Shown: positions 23,330 to 34,970 of the stretch, in pieces
Layout: every line of letters begins with the position of its first letter
Position numbering within the stretch: position 1 is the stretch's first letter
From: Euclidia mi
Taxonomy: Eukaryota > Arthropoda > Insecta > Lepidoptera > Erebidae
Assembly (NCBI GenBank): GCA_944739405.2
Contig: OX123182.2
Span: 54,439,183-54,503,182, forward strand
Direction: 5' to 3'
DNA length: 64,000 bases
Program-made: the position numbers and the translations under genes
The notes under the pieces: generated by a model
What the model was told of the DNA's origin: nothing
Seen by the model: the letters and a program-made list of their open reading frames with translations, nothing else
Database searches by the model: none

Positions 23330-23943
23330 ACATACATACATACATATACTCACGCCTTTTTCTCGTCGGGGTAGGCAGAGACAACAGAACGCCACTTGCT
23401 TCTATCCTTACAAACCTCACGCGCTTCCTCTACACTCATTACTCTTTTCATACATACTCGCCGGTTTCGGGTACTTCGGACCTTGCCATTTTTTAGGACG
23501 TCCCCAATTTGATCGAGGAATGTCCGACGAGGTCTAACGCGACCGACTTGCCCACTCACATTTGCTTTATAAATCTGATTTGTCATTCTTTCTTCATTCA
23601 TTCGCTCCACGTGTTCAAACAACTTCAGCATCCCTTTCCAATCCTAGTCAAGACATTTTTTGTCAGACCACTGTTCTCTCGTATAGTTACATTCGGAATT
23701 CTATCGATCAGTCTCACCCCACACATACTACGCAGTGATCGCATCCCAACTGCGTTAATTCTACTTTCATGCCTTTTGTGCCATACCATATATATACCCA
23801 ACTCTCACTTCCACGTGGGGACAAGCACTCCATTATGAACCGCCGATCGCGCCTCTTTTGGCACAGTCTGGCCGTTCATGAAGGCATACAGTGCTCCACT
23901 TATACGATTGACCGCAGTCGCTCTCCTTTCAATACCTTCTTCA
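23330..23943 (-). pseudogene. 5'-truncated LINE (LINE-C family), reverse-transcriptase C-terminal remnant
   Basis: The minus strand encodes, in two frames, the C-terminal region seen in LINE-C at 31741-32329. Blocks are GIERRATAVNRISGALYAFM, then the region YAFMNGQTVPKEARSAVHNG, then after frameshifts HVERMNEERMTNQIYKANVS, RPRRTFLDQIGDVLKNGKVR and WRSVVSAYPDEKKA. The copy ends in a GTATG/TATG microsatellite at about 23330-23345, as LINE-C does. It starts abruptly next to the TGTTA microsatellite at 23944, so it is 5' truncated there. Confidence 0.8.
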
Positions 23944-24338
23944 CATAACATAACATAGCATAACATAACATAACATAACATAACATAACATAACATAACA
24001 TAACATAACATAACATAACATAACATAACATAACATAACATAACATAACATAACATAACATAACATAACATAACATAACATAACATAACATAACATAACA
24101 TAACATAACATAACATAACATAACATAACATAACATAACATAACATAACATAACATAACATAACATAACATAACATAACATAACATAACATAACATAACA
24201 TAACATAACATAACATAACATAACATAACATAACATAACATAACATAACATAACATAACATAACATAACATAACATAACATAACATAACATAACATAACA
24301 TAACATAACATAACATAACATAACATAACATAACATAA
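23944..24338. repeat. 395-bp pentanucleotide microsatellite (TAACA)n
   Basis: About 79 copies of TAACA (TGTTA on the other strand) are uninterrupted except for one substitution near 23957 (CATAGCA). Because five is not a multiple of three, every minus-strand frame reads the repeating peptide MLCYV without stops. The long ORFs here are therefore artefacts. It abuts, on the right, the 3' end of a retroposon at 24339-24440 whose tail on the minus strand begins GTTATGTTATG, so the tract most likely grew from that tail. Confidence 0.97.
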
Positions 24339-24440
24339 CTTCACGCCTTTTATCCCCGAAGGGGTGGGCCGAGGTGTATTACACACCCACGTTTCGCCAG
24401 TTATGTTTAGGTCCAAATGTAATAGGGGGCGAGCCTTCAC
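24339..24440 (-). repeat. Retroposon 3' end whose tail is the (TGTTA)n tract
   Basis: On the minus strand it carries GGCTCGCCCCCTATTACA, GGACCTAAACATAACTGGCG, GTGGGTGTGTAATACACCTC and CCCTTCGGGGATAAAAGGCG, ending in GTGAAGTTATG and running directly into the microsatellite. The same blocks are at 21331-21455 on the plus strand. The parent LINE is not visible here. Confidence 0.65.
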
Positions 24441-25536
24441 ATCTTCCGATAAATAGAAACCGTAATTTTTGTTGTTACCTACTAATTCTGAGCATTTAAA
24501 AACTAGCACATGAGATATTTACGTGAGGTAAATACATTTTTTCCACAGAGATAGACATTTCTCGGTCATTAATTTGTTTCCCCAGAAAATTCGACGTAAG
24601 TAAATGTTTCGAAGATCAGAACTATGTTCGTACCTTCTCTTTAAGTACCGATCGAATTCATTCTCATTCTGACAATATCCCGATTACGTCTAAAAAATCA
24701 ATCCAAGAGAATTCGCCTTATTATCCGAAGCCCGCTTTCTAGTCTTACCAAAATCGATTTCACAGAGCAACTACGGTCTCATCTTACCAACTCGTAGGCT
24801 TACAGGGTCAAATTTTTTGAGGATTATGGCTCCCGTCTGTCAGATCACACGGTTTAGCTAGTACACACATATAAAAAAATATTAGTTATTATCATGAGAC
24901 AATACATTATAAGACCTCTTGTCTTTTAATCCCTTCCACATTTGAGCATAGGCCTTTTCCCAATATGAAAAACGTTAGGAAATACTCCACTACACTGGCC
25001 AGGTTGGCAGATTTCACATGCCTTTCGAGAACATTATGGAGAACTCACGGGCATGCTGGTTTCGTCTTGATGTTTTCCTCCAAGAAGCGATGATCAGCAA
25101 AGATTTTATTAAATTGTTTTTCGGTGGTATCTAAAGAGAGAAGGCAGTAACGAAGCAGACGATTATTTTTCCAGGCAACATTCATAGGCTTTCGCAAACC
25201 AGCTGTCTAGCACACGGTTGTTTCTGCATTTAATATACTGGCTTGCTAACGTCCTCTTAGACAAACTTTCTTCGCATGGCAAACTTCCAAAGCCTTAACT
25301 TGAACTTACAAAAGTCAATGTTTAATAGACGCTTCAGCCTTTTATTAAAATGTTAGCCAGTCAATAAATTTAACAAAACCTACTTTTCATTTCCAAGTTT
25401 AGTCGAAGTTTAAGAAAACGAAATATTTCGCTTGATCGCGTGTCTAATTTAGTTAGATAATAATTAATTTTATACTTTATTTTCTTTTGATGTACATACA
25501 TTATTTGTCTTGAGGAATTTAACATGCTTTCAATGT
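24441..25536. other. Intergenic DNA, nothing recognised
   Basis: No coding motif is visible. A stretch at 25450-25520 is about 75% similar to 25797-25875 in the same orientation (ATACTTTATTTTCTTTTGATGT and TTGAGGAATTTAA blocks), a diverged direct duplication around the retroposon fragments at 25537-25790. Confidence 0.4.
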
Positions 25537-25660
25537 TTTTGACAAGTTTTCTGTTCTACCTTGAAATGGCAAGTTGACAGATGATAAAGTTAAGGCCTAC
25601 TTACATTATGCCCTAACCAAAATCAGAATGTTTTGCTTATTCAATTTATTTATTTATTTA
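25537..25660. repeat. Dispersed repeat, copy 1
   Basis: This segment (TTTTGACAAGTTTTCTGTT, GGCAAGTTGACAGATGATAA, then a TTATTTATT end) is closely similar to 34856-34970 in the same orientation. The family is unknown, and both copies run into a TTTATTTATT tract. Confidence 0.6.
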
Positions 25661-25790
25661 AACTTTATGCACTCAAAGTGTACATGGGTGGACTTAATGC
25701 CATTAGGCATTCTCTAACAGTCGACCTTTAGGTGGTGCAGAAATAAATGTGGTAGGTGCATTGGAAGCAGTGTAGAAAGTCGATAACTGA
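25655..25790 (-). repeat. 5'-truncated LINE-A-family 3' end
   Basis: Bases here match the 3' UTR of LINE-A (15080-15180): both have GTGGACTTAATGCC, TTAGGCATT, a short gap and GTGGTGCAGA. On the minus strand this is the last part of the element, so it is a dead-on-arrival insertion. Confidence 0.7.
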
Positions 25791-25987
25791 AAAAAGAAAT
25801 AAAATAATTTTATACCTTATTTTGTTTTGATGTAGATTATTATAGCTTAATTCTGAGGAATTTAATATCTCAACTCAGACAGAACAAGAACGGCTCCAGT
25901 TATTTCTCGAATAAATGTGAAAGGAATTTTTATATAAAGAATATAAATATTAAACAAAAATCTTACTCTAAACAATATAAGCCTAAA

Positions 25988-26775
25988 AAATGTTCAATGT
26001 ATTACCAAAATGTAAGAGGTTTGCGATCAAAGACAACTACCTTTCATAATAATGTTTTATCTAGTTATTATGACTTCATTGCACTCACTGTAACCTTTCT
26101 TAATAGCTCTGTAAATGATGCCGAACTATTCCCTTCTGGATATGTTGTGTTACGCTAATGATGCCGGGTGGGGAGGCGTACTATTAGCGGTTAAGGACTG
26201 TTATACAGTTAAGAGAATTACAGCTGATATAGATTACCTAACAGATGATAAAGAATTATTGTTTGCATTAATTACATTAAAAACCTTTAAACTATTTGTA
26301 TGTGTCGCTTATCTCCCACCTAGCTATAGTGACATGCAATACATAGATGTCCTTAATTGTATTGAGAGTGGTATTGTTAAATTTTCAAACTATGAACTTT
26401 TTGTATTAGGAGATTTTAATCTTAACTCTTGTAGTAAATCGACTAAAACGCAGTTTGATATGTTTTTTAGATTATTGTGTGTTGAAACAATGTAACAGTG
26501 TCTCCAACAAATACGGCGCAATGTTGGATTTAGTCCTGTCAACCATTGAACCAGGAAACATAAATGTTGTAAGTAATGCTGAGCATCTTGTACCGATGGA
26601 TGCCTTTCACCCTCCTTTAGAACTTCAGCTGACTCTGTCTAAAAATAGTACTAACAGAGACCGACTATCAAGTAAGCTAGACAAAATACCATACACTATG
26701 AGTGGAATTTTCGTCGGGCAGATTTTCACAGTTTATACTCTGATATCGCAGGTATTACCTGGACAGAACTCCTAG
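25988..26775 (+). pseudogene. LINE-B endonuclease domain, frameshifted
   Basis: The domain opens with KKCSMYYQNVRGLRSKTTTF near 25988. It continues after a stop and frame change in 26115-26495 (WGGVLLAVKDCYTV, VCVAYLPPSY, LFVLGDFNLNSCS), then in another frame in 26455-26775 (YGAMLDLVLST, AFHPPLELQL). The GDFN and HPPLE motifs are those of APE-type endonucleases, which cut the target DNA for integration. LINE-F at 47437-48130 is the same family. At least two frame changes and stops make it inactive. Confidence 0.8.
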
Positions 26776-26821
26776 ATCAAACAAACGTAGATATGGCTGT
26801 GGATATACTCTACGATAAATT

Positions 26822-27058
26822 CATCATCATCAGCCCCTTACAGTCCACTGCTGGACTAGGCCTCTCCTTTGAAAGGAGGAATTGGCCTACTATACCACGC
26901 TGGCCAAACGGGTTGGTATAGGGTTTGTTTCAAGTTTTCCTTCTCTTACAGTGTTGTTCTCTGCATAGTATGGTCCCTTTGTCGGCTCTTACGACACCCA
27001 CGGGATGATATGGGGTGGTGACATACCGTATTCTTAATCCATCACAACACGGATAGCG
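26822..27058 (-). repeat. SINE with RTE-like 3' tail, inserted in LINE-B
   Basis: The insertion is flanked by AAATT at 26817-26821 and 27059-27063. Removing it restores the LINE-B reading (ILYDK then LSTALNRHVPLKK). On the minus strand it ends GCCTAGTCCAGCAGTGGACT followed by GGGGCTGATGATGATGA. This is the same style of 3' end as the RTE element at 10826, so it is probably mobilised by RTE machinery. A 5' fragment of the same SINE is at 188-262. Confidence 0.8.
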
Positions 27059-27065
27059 AAATTGA

Positions 27066-29044
27066 GTACGGCTTTAAATCGACATGTCCCTCTAAAGAAA
27101 ATTTCAACCAACAGTAAATATACATATCCAACATGGTACACAAGCGAAATAATAGTTAAAATATTATAATTTTAAAATGTTTAAAAAACAGACTAGAATT
27201 TAACAGTGAACTATTTAAGTATAACCGATCTAAATTTAAGTAACTTATTAATATAGCTTATAAAGAATATTTAAATAAAATCGAACACAATATCTCATCC
27301 GACCCATCAGCTTTTTGGAAATTTGTAAAGAACAAACGAAAAAGTAGACAACCATACACAGATTATATTTACAACAATAAGACGGTCGAAGGACAGGAAG
27401 CTGTGGAGGCCTTCGCAAACCATTTTAGTTCGGTTTTTCATTCAAATGCTCCATGTTTAGATCCCGAAAAAGCCAAGCGTGATGCGAATGATTTAGTTTA
27501 TGCGTCGGCAATTACAGTAGGTAATATCAAAAGCGTGGAATTACGGGGAACAGTACGTCGCCTTAAATTGTCATCAGCTCATGGTCCTGATAATATACCT
27601 ACGTTCCTCGTAAAAGATAGTTTGTCTGCTTTAGAGAATCCACTTCTTTACATTTACAATTTGTCTATTCAACAGTCTACGTATCCCAGTAAATGGAAGG
27701 TCTCAAGGGTTACTCCCGTACCAAAAAGCAGTTTATCGACAGACGTCACAAATTTTAGGCCAACTGCTATTCTGTCAATATTTGGGAAAATATTTGAGTC
27801 CATTTTAAATAGCTCCATTTTCCAGCAAATTAGCAGACGTCTTGATAACTCGCAGCATGGATTCCGACCAGCCCGATCCATTTTAACTAATCATATTAAT
27901 TTGGTCGACTATGTGAGGACTAACATGATAAGAGCTACTCAGATTGACGCAGCATATTTTGATTTCACAAAGGCTTTTGATTTAGTTGATAATGACATTC
28001 TATTATCTAAGTTTGCATCGCTTGGGTTCTGTACAACTCTTCTGAAATTCATGGCCCATTATCTTAAAGACAGAAAACAGTTCGTGAAAATGGGGAGATA
28101 CCGATCCCATGAGTATTATACAAGGTCCGGGGTGAGTCAGGGCAGTACCCTTGGACCAACTCAGTGCCTTATCATGATAAATGATTTACCGACTGTTCTA
28201 TAAAAATCAGAATGCCTTAAGTTCGCCGATGATCTAAAACTATACAAAACGATTAACAGTGCTAGTGACTGCAGAACTACAGTCAGATATTGATGCAGTA
28301 GTCGATTGGAGTCTCAAAAACAAACTATCTTTTAACGTATCCAAGTGTAAAATCATAAGATTTACGAGGTCATGGTCTCCAATTGACGCCACATACACGT
28401 TGGCTGATATACCCCTTCAGCGAGTGACCACAATACGCGACCTTGGACTAACCCTTGACACTCAGCTAAATTTCCACGAGCATATAGGGAATGTATGTAA
28501 GAGTGCTAATAAATGTCTGGGATTCATAATAAGAACTTCATCTGATTTGAGCTATGTCAAAACCATAAAAAATGCTTTACAATGCGTATATAAGAAGTAA
28601 ATTAGAGTACAATGCAATTGTATGGCAACCACAGGAGTAAAAGTATATACTCAGCATAGAGAAAATTCAAAGAAAGTTTGCTAGATTTGTGTACAGGCGT
28701 GAATACGGATATTATCCGTTTCTCTATCCCTCAAAGTTTGTTTTGGGGATGGTAGGTCTCGACACTTTGGAACTCAGACTACAGTTAACACAAATAGTTC
28801 ACTATTATTTGCTAATGACAGAGAGAGTGGACAATCCATCGATACAAGAGTGCGTTAATTTATATATCCCCAACAACTATATTCGTGGTGCTAGTCGACG
28901 GCAACACAAATTGCTCGCCTGTCCATCATCGTGGCGAATCCCCCATGCCAATAATAGTCCTACTGGGAGAGCCATAAAGGAGAATGCCGAAACCTGTACC
29001 AACTGCTTTAAAAAAATGATATACCGTAAATACTTTGACACATT
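27066..29044 (+). pseudogene. LINE-B reverse transcriptase and C-terminal region, broken
   Basis: After the SINE the frame resumes (LSTALNRHVPLKK). The main open part is 27403-28203, with LSSAHGPDNIPTFLVKDS, NFRPTAILSIFGKIFE, the motif A block YFDFTKAFDLVDNDIL, and SGVSQGSTLGP. An in-frame TAA at 28201 precedes KFADDLKLYK (motif C, FADD). The next part is in another frame from 28259 (WSLKNKLSFNVSKCKI, TIRDLGLTLDTQLNF). The C-terminal part (28689-29044) reads SRRQHKLLACPSSWRIPHAN. It is cut at 29044 by LINE-C. The enzyme would have copied LINE RNA onto nicked DNA and is inactive here. Confidence 0.85.
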
Positions 29045-29310
29045 CGGGGAGATGGGCCTCGTTAGCCTTGGTTGGCAACCTGTCTAGGAGAAGGAAAACT
29101 CCGAATTTAAACCAACTTTCAGGGAGCATACCCAAAACAAAACCCCGATATAAGGTGTGAACCGACCCGTGCCGAGGGATTCGTGACCAGAGGGCAAGCT
29201 GGTTGGAGGGTGCCTGGGTGGTCACAGGGCACAGCTGATATTCCGCCTTACCCCCGTAAAGGACTCTGCGGGGATGGACCATCTAGATCCCTAAATTTCG
29301 TGGGAACGCT

Positions 29311-31623
29311 ATGGGAACAAAAACTTCTTCTTCTCCATACGGCGGCGACGCGGTTCGCAACCCATCACGTTTCGTTACCCGCGAGGGCGAAAAGCGGCCT
29401 ACGGAAAGCAGGTTTGCAACATTGAATGTTGGTGGAGGAATGAACGGCAAATTGGATGAAGTATGTCAGATGATGGATGATAGAAAGATTGATGTTCTTT
29501 GTGTGAATGAAACAAAAAGAAAAGGGTGTGACACCACCAAGCATGGCGCATATACGGCGTATTGGTCTGGGGAAGATAGTACCACCAGAGCCTGTAAGGG
29601 AGTTGGTGCAGTACTGTCTGCGCGAATGAATGAGTGCGTAAAAGAGTTTGAATGTGTAAATGCTAGGCTACTGTGGATGAGAATGAAAGTAGGATTTACT
29701 CGTCTCTTTATTGTGGGGGTCTACGCCCCGGTCAATATAGTAACGGGTATGTCACAACATAAGCAAGACGAAAGGCAGGAGTTTTGGGAGAGTTTAAGAG
29801 AGATTTTGAGGAACTGCAAGGATAATGAAAGATTGATCTTGTTAGGGGATTTCAATGGATGGGTGGGAGTAAAGCGAGATGGATTTGAAAGGGTGTTAGG
29901 TGCATTTGGTGATGAGAGTGTGAACGAAAATGGAAAAGCACTGCTTGAGCTTTGTTTGGAGTGGAGCCTTTGTGTGACAAACACCATGTTTGATCATAAA
30001 AGGATACATATGTATATGCGAGAGGCGAAAAATGTTAGAAGAAGCATGATTGATTTTGTGATAGTAGATGAACGATTGAGAAAGAATGTGTTGGATACAA
30101 GAGTATTTCGAGGGATCGGCATCCACACAGACCACTTCTTGGTGTTGAGCCGGATAAGTAGGCTCTTTAAAGGATGGCGACACCGAGAACGTAATGAAAA
30201 TAGGGTCTTGGAAAGAATTAAAGTAGAAAATCTACAAGAGAAAGATGTGAAAGATGAGTATAAACGAAGATTGATAGCAAGATTTGAGAGGTTCGATGGC
30301 ACAAATGATATGGAAGAATTATGGCAGGCCTTTAAAGAAGAGGTAGTATGTGTAGCGTCTGAAGTATGTGGTGTGACCAAGAGAAGGAAAATACGAAAGG
30401 TTAAGAATACATGGTGGGACAAGGATGTACAATCAGCAGTGTCAGAGAAGAAGAAAGCTTGGTCAGATTGGTTGGCTGCCAGAGCAAATGAAAGAATGGG
30501 AAAGCAACGAGTCTAGACATACATGAAGTTAAAAGGAAAAAAGAGGAAAAGAAAGATAAAGTTTGATAGTAGATTATCTGACGATTTCCAGAGGAGCATT
30601 AAGTTTTTCTGGAAATCCGTTCCTGCAGTTCGAGGAAGAACTCAATCCTCAGAACACACATTCATCAGAGACGAGAATGGAAATATAGTAAATGGTGAAT
30701 TGTGCGTGTTGAAGAGATGGAAAGAGTATTTTGAAAGTTTATTTGAAAGAACGGCGATAGAGACACCGATAGCTGAAGTGAATGGTAATGATAGCAATGA
30801 TGAAAGCGTTATTGGCGTGGATGAGATCGTGAAGGCACTGGGAAGTATAAAAGTAGGTAAGGCTGCAGGATATGATAGGATTACAGTCGAAATGCTGAAG
30901 GCTGGACAGGGCATCATAGTTGGTCAGTTGCAGCGGTTATATAACTTGTGTTGGAGCACCGGCCGAGTACCTAATGACTGGACCACAGCTGTAGTTGTGC
31001 CTCTTTATAAAGGAAAAGGCTCGCAACAAGACTGCAAAAACTATAGAGGCATTAGCCTTCTTATTGAAAGAGTTATGGAAGTAACCGACAAGAAAATATG
31101 GGATGTACAAGCGGGATTCCGAAAGGGTATGGGATGCACGGATCAGGTTTTTTCCTTGCGAAGCATAGCCGAAAAATTTTTGCCCAAAGGCCAAAAGGTC
31201 TATTGCGCATTCGTGGATTTGGAAAAGGCTTACGATAAAGTGATGAGGAATGAAATGTGGTCGGTGCTGTCAATGAACGGGGTGGACAGCAGCCTCATTC
31301 GAGCTCTGAAATTCATTTATGAGGATTCTAGAGCTTGTGGGAGGATAAACGGGGCATACACTGACTGGTTTACCATCGAGAAAGGTGTTAGACAGGGATG
31401 TGTAGCGTCGCCGTGGCTGTTTAACCTCTTCATGGACAGTTGTTTGCAACATTTAAAACATAGTGACTGCGGATTAAGGATGAATGGGTTACTCGTCAAA
31501 TGCCTCCTTTATGCTGATGATCAGGTTATACTTGCATCTTCAACGGAGGAATTGCAGGAGATGGTAACAATCATGCATCGTGTGTTAGAGAGGAAAGGAA
31601 TGAAAGTGAATATAGTAAAATGA
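29311..31623 (+). pseudogene. LINE-C ORF: endonuclease and reverse transcriptase, one stop and an internal deletion
   Basis: The endonuclease (29311-30200) shows RFATLNVGGGMNGKLDE, VNETKRKGCD, FIVGVYAPVN, LLGDFNGWVG and IHTDHFLV (SDH-like). An in-frame TAG at 30514-30516 interrupts the linker, and the same frame continues to 31623. The reverse transcriptase has KAAGYDRITVEMLKAG, CAFVDLEKAYDKV, GVRQGCVASPWLFNLF and LLYADDQVILAS. Directly after KNYRGISLL the sequence jumps to IERVMEV. Relatives have about ten more residues here, so an in-frame deletion near 31060 is likely. The frame then shifts at about 31620. The start is probably the ATG at 29311. The protein is not functional. Confidence 0.87.
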
Positions 31624-32329
31624 AAGTTATGGTTTTTGAAAAGGAGGAATGCGTTACGGTTTGTAATGTTTTGATCGATGGACAGCGAGTGAAACAAGTG
31701 AATGAGTTTGTTTACTTAGGTACTTTGATGGTAAGAATGAAGCCGATATTGAAAGGAGAGTTAATGCAGGTAATAGTGTGAATGGAGCTCTGAAGGCGTT
31801 TATGAACAGTCAAAACGTGTCCAAAAAGACACGTTTGGCTGTACATAGAGGTGTGTTAGTGCCTACCCTTATGTATGGTAGTGAAAGTTGGGTATGGCAG
31901 AAGAGATTTGAAAGTAGAATAAATGCTGTAGAAATGAGAGCACTGAGAAGTATGTGTGGTGTGTCTTTGACCGACAGAGTAAATAATTGTGTGTTACGAG
32001 ATTGGTGTGGGGTAAAAGAAGATGTAGTGACAAGCATTGAGAAAGGCATGTTAAGATGGTTTGGGCACATGGAGAGGATGGATGACGATAGACTGACAAA
32101 GAAGATATATAAGGCAAGTGTGAATGGGACAGGACAAAGGGGAAGACCTAGGCGAACGTTCTCTGACCAGATTGGAGACATCCTGAAAAAAGGACAAGTC
32201 AGAAGTACCCTTAACAGAAGAGCATGCATGAGAAACTTGATGGGAGTGAGTGAAGCAAGTGAGGTATGTCAGGATCGTTGCAAATGGCGTTCCGTAGTCT
32301 CTGCCTACCCCTCCGGGAAACTAGCGTGA
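31624..32329 (+). pseudogene. LINE-C ORF C-terminal region, two frame changes
   Basis: From ATG 31620 a different frame reads KVMVFEKEECVTVCNVLIDG and NEFVYLGTLM. After a second shift near 31735 the frame at 31778 reads MNGALKAFMNSQNVSKKTR, VPTLMYGSESWVWQKRFES and RWFGHMERMDDDRLTKKIYK, and ends VVSAYPSGKLA at 32329. This is the thumb and C-terminal part of the same protein as 29311-31623. The 23330-23943 copy has the same blocks. Confidence 0.85.
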
Positions 32330-32450
32330 GTCTATGTATGTACTTTGACACATTTTGAATGCCATTACTAAATTATGAAACATTATTAAATCCGCGTTTA
32401 CGAAATATTATAAAAAAGTAGAACTAAGATCAACAACTTCCGAATGCATA

Positions 32451-34855
32451 CATTGCCAGCACAAAAAAAGTCGATTCCGAGCGACAAAAAATCGAGTGTA
32501 ATAATATTCTCAACATTAACAATTGCTTACACTATTAAATGATTTTGTATTCAATAGAAGGTACAATGATAGTGAATTAAAAAAACTGTGTTCTGTGTGA
32601 TTTTATTAAATAGAAATACATATTTGGCTACTTAACTTGATTTCAGTCTTTGGTTGAGCAATTTTTTCATTCATCGATTGTTTTTAGGTGATATCGATTT
32701 AAGATATAATTGAATCGAGATAGCAACACTAGCAGGGTAACATTTGATAACTTGAGCAACTGTCAAAAGTGTCAAATGTCAACCCTACACAACATCGCCT
32801 ACACATCGATCGTCTTTGTTTGTGTTATTATCATTGAATTATTACCTACAGAAACCAAGTACGCGCACGTAATACGCGCCGTTCAATTGGGTCAGAATGT
32901 GACCCAATCGGCGGCCGCGTTGTCTGTGGTCCGAGTCGCACGGTAGCATAAGCATCTCCCGCAAAATAATCGAAATTATGACATTTTGCACAGTGTTTTG
33001 TGCCACAATGCTTCAGAAAAAGATTATAAGGTTGCTGGAGTATCGTTCCACCGGTCAGACATAAATTTTATTACGTAGTTTGTCTATTAATACAAATACA
33101 GTATATACAATAAGTGAATCATAATAAGTACGAGCGGAGTGTTGCCAGTTAGGTGTGAAATTGTCCCAGTTTAATTTACACATTCCTTACCAAAATTTAT
33201 TCTATTGACAGTAATAATAAAAAAAGGAATTAGGTAGTTACATACTATGGTTACATATATAAACTTAACCTTTCAAACACCGCTGGCTGGTACATACCAA
33301 TCGGTTACGACAAATTTGTCACGTCAAGCTCTAGCCGAGCTCGGCTAAGACGACATTGTCTCAAAGCACTCGATTTTTCCGTTTTTGTATTGAAAGGCTA
33401 GTATCTAAAGTCTAGTATTGTCTTGTAATGTAGGTACGCGTAACTAACTTCGTTGTTGAACGAATGACGTTACCGAGCGAATTATATTAGAATTTTTTAA
33501 CTTGTCGCCTTTTTTTGGTCACTATAGCGCAACGGCGCACACATAGTACTCGCTGTTGATTATTGTAAATTCTTTGTCACAAATATACATAAATACTTTT
33601 TATGTAGGTACAATAAAGAGCATTTAACTAGGAAATCACTCGGCACTTGTTAGTGCTCACGTTTGAGTAAGTTTCGTCAATATTGATTTAGCCATCGTTA
33701 GTCAGTTGTAAAAACTAAAAAAGCAGACAGTGTGACTTTAGAATTTATAATATACAATTACTTACATTCATGCAAAAATTATGAATTTACCCTATTTTTA
33801 GGGGAAAGACGGTGTAACTGGCAACTCTATAATGGCGTCTGTGTGGGTGATGCAGCACAGTTCCGCACACATAGCGAATTTTCGGCTTAACTTCTGAGCT
33901 CGCGTTGTTTGAATACTGACTTTCTGTAGGTAATAATTCAATGGTTATTATTTTGTTTTTATCCGTTGAGTTGAAGTTTGTTCCTCTGAGTCGAAACTAC
34001 GTTTCTTTTAACTTGTAACATCATTCACTTATTGAAATCGTTATAAACAATTAGAAATCAAGGAGAAATTCCTTCTTTTGCAATATTTGTGGCGGATTTT
34101 AAAAAATATGGTTATGTGAAAATCTCAGAACTGCGGATTCGAAAACAAAAAGCTTCATGCCTACGGTAATATCAAACAATAAGCTGGCTAAAAATGTTAA
34201 TTTCATGAAAAAGCAAACGGTACAGGCTTCCATACAAAAATCGGCATTCTCCTTTAATAAATGATTTTTTAATTTGTAGTCGGAATGTTGACATCTTCTT
34301 TCATAGTATTGGCACTATGACCACAAACATATTACATTATTTAAATAAACAGTAATAATATTTCTATCGAGTGACATGCCCATATTATAAATGTGTTTAT
34401 TATTTCATTGTTTTAATTTTCTTCAATTGTTATATTTGACATTATGGACTACTTGATCTATATATTATTTGTAACTAATGACAAAGTGATATAATTATGT
34501 TGTTGATAAATAGATATTTTATATTGGCTTTGATATTGTATATTGGCAATCTGGTCACAAGTACTATCTCAGTTTTACATAATCCATATATAAATCTTTA
34601 TTTAATCAATTTTCAATGTTATGATTTATTTAATTAATATGGTCATATTCAATTTTATTCCAATGTTATAATTTATGTATAGGTGTGAATGATTATGTGG
34701 TACAAATATGAAAGTGCAAATTATATCACAATTAAATTTTGTAATGTAGTAAGTACAATAAATAGCACTTAAGCGTTTTGGTGTAACCACTGTAAGCTTA
34801 TATTGTTTTAAATAAATAAATAATAAAATAAATAATAAATAAATCTGTACAAGGT
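32451..34855. other. Intergenic AT-rich DNA
   Basis: No gene is supported. Within it, 32845-32946 encodes AHVIRAVQLGQNVTQSAAAL, which resembles the N-terminal helix-turn-helix of a Tc1/mariner-type transposase but is too short to assign. The bases TTGGGTCAGAATGTGACCCAA inside it form an 8-bp inverted repeat. The TGTCAAAAGTGTCAAATGTCAA run just upstream may be part of a transposon end. Confidence 0.35.
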
Positions 34856-34970
34856 TTTGACAAGTTTTCTGTTGTACGTTGTTATGGCAAGTTGACAGAT
34901 GATAACATTAAGGTCTACATTACGCCGTAACTAAAATCGGAATGTTGTGCTTATTAAATTTATTTATTCA
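34856..34970. repeat. Dispersed repeat, copy 2
   Basis: This is the second copy of the repeat at 25537-25660 (GACAAGTTTTCTGTTGTA, GGCAAGTTGACAGATGATAA), ending in TTTATTTATT. The two copies are in the same orientation with scattered substitutions. Confidence 0.6.

Larger units (their letters stand above)
29045..32340 (+). mobile_element. LINE-C: full-length non-LTR element inserted in LINE-B, 14-bp target duplication
   Basis: TACTTTGACACATT occurs at 29031-29044 and 32341-32354, exactly flanking the element. The 5' UTR is about 266 bases (29045-29310). One long ORF region follows, and the 3' end is GTCTATGTATG, a short TATG-type tail. Because it starts well before the ORF it appears full length. 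The clade is APE-type with similarity to RTE/Proto2-like elements. I do not assign it more closely. The truncated copy at 23330-23943 is the same family. Confidence 0.88.
25880..32450 (+). mobile_element. LINE-B: CR1/Jockey-like LINE, decayed and split by two insertions
   Basis: Endonuclease, reverse transcriptase and C-terminal blocks of one LINE run on the plus strand from about 25988 to 29044. A SINE is inserted at 26822-27058 and LINE-C at 29045-32340. The remaining 3' part resumes at 32341 after the duplicated target. Both insertions have clear target duplications, so LINE-B is the oldest layer. Its ends are approximate. Confidence 0.8.

Noticed and set aside
23805..24509. Open frame of 234 codons with MLCYV repeats
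   Set aside because: It is the translation of a pentanucleotide microsatellite, open in every minus frame.
29721..30422. Minus-strand ORFs of 88-142 codons
   Set aside because: Shadows of the LINE-C endonuclease frame, with no motif of their own.
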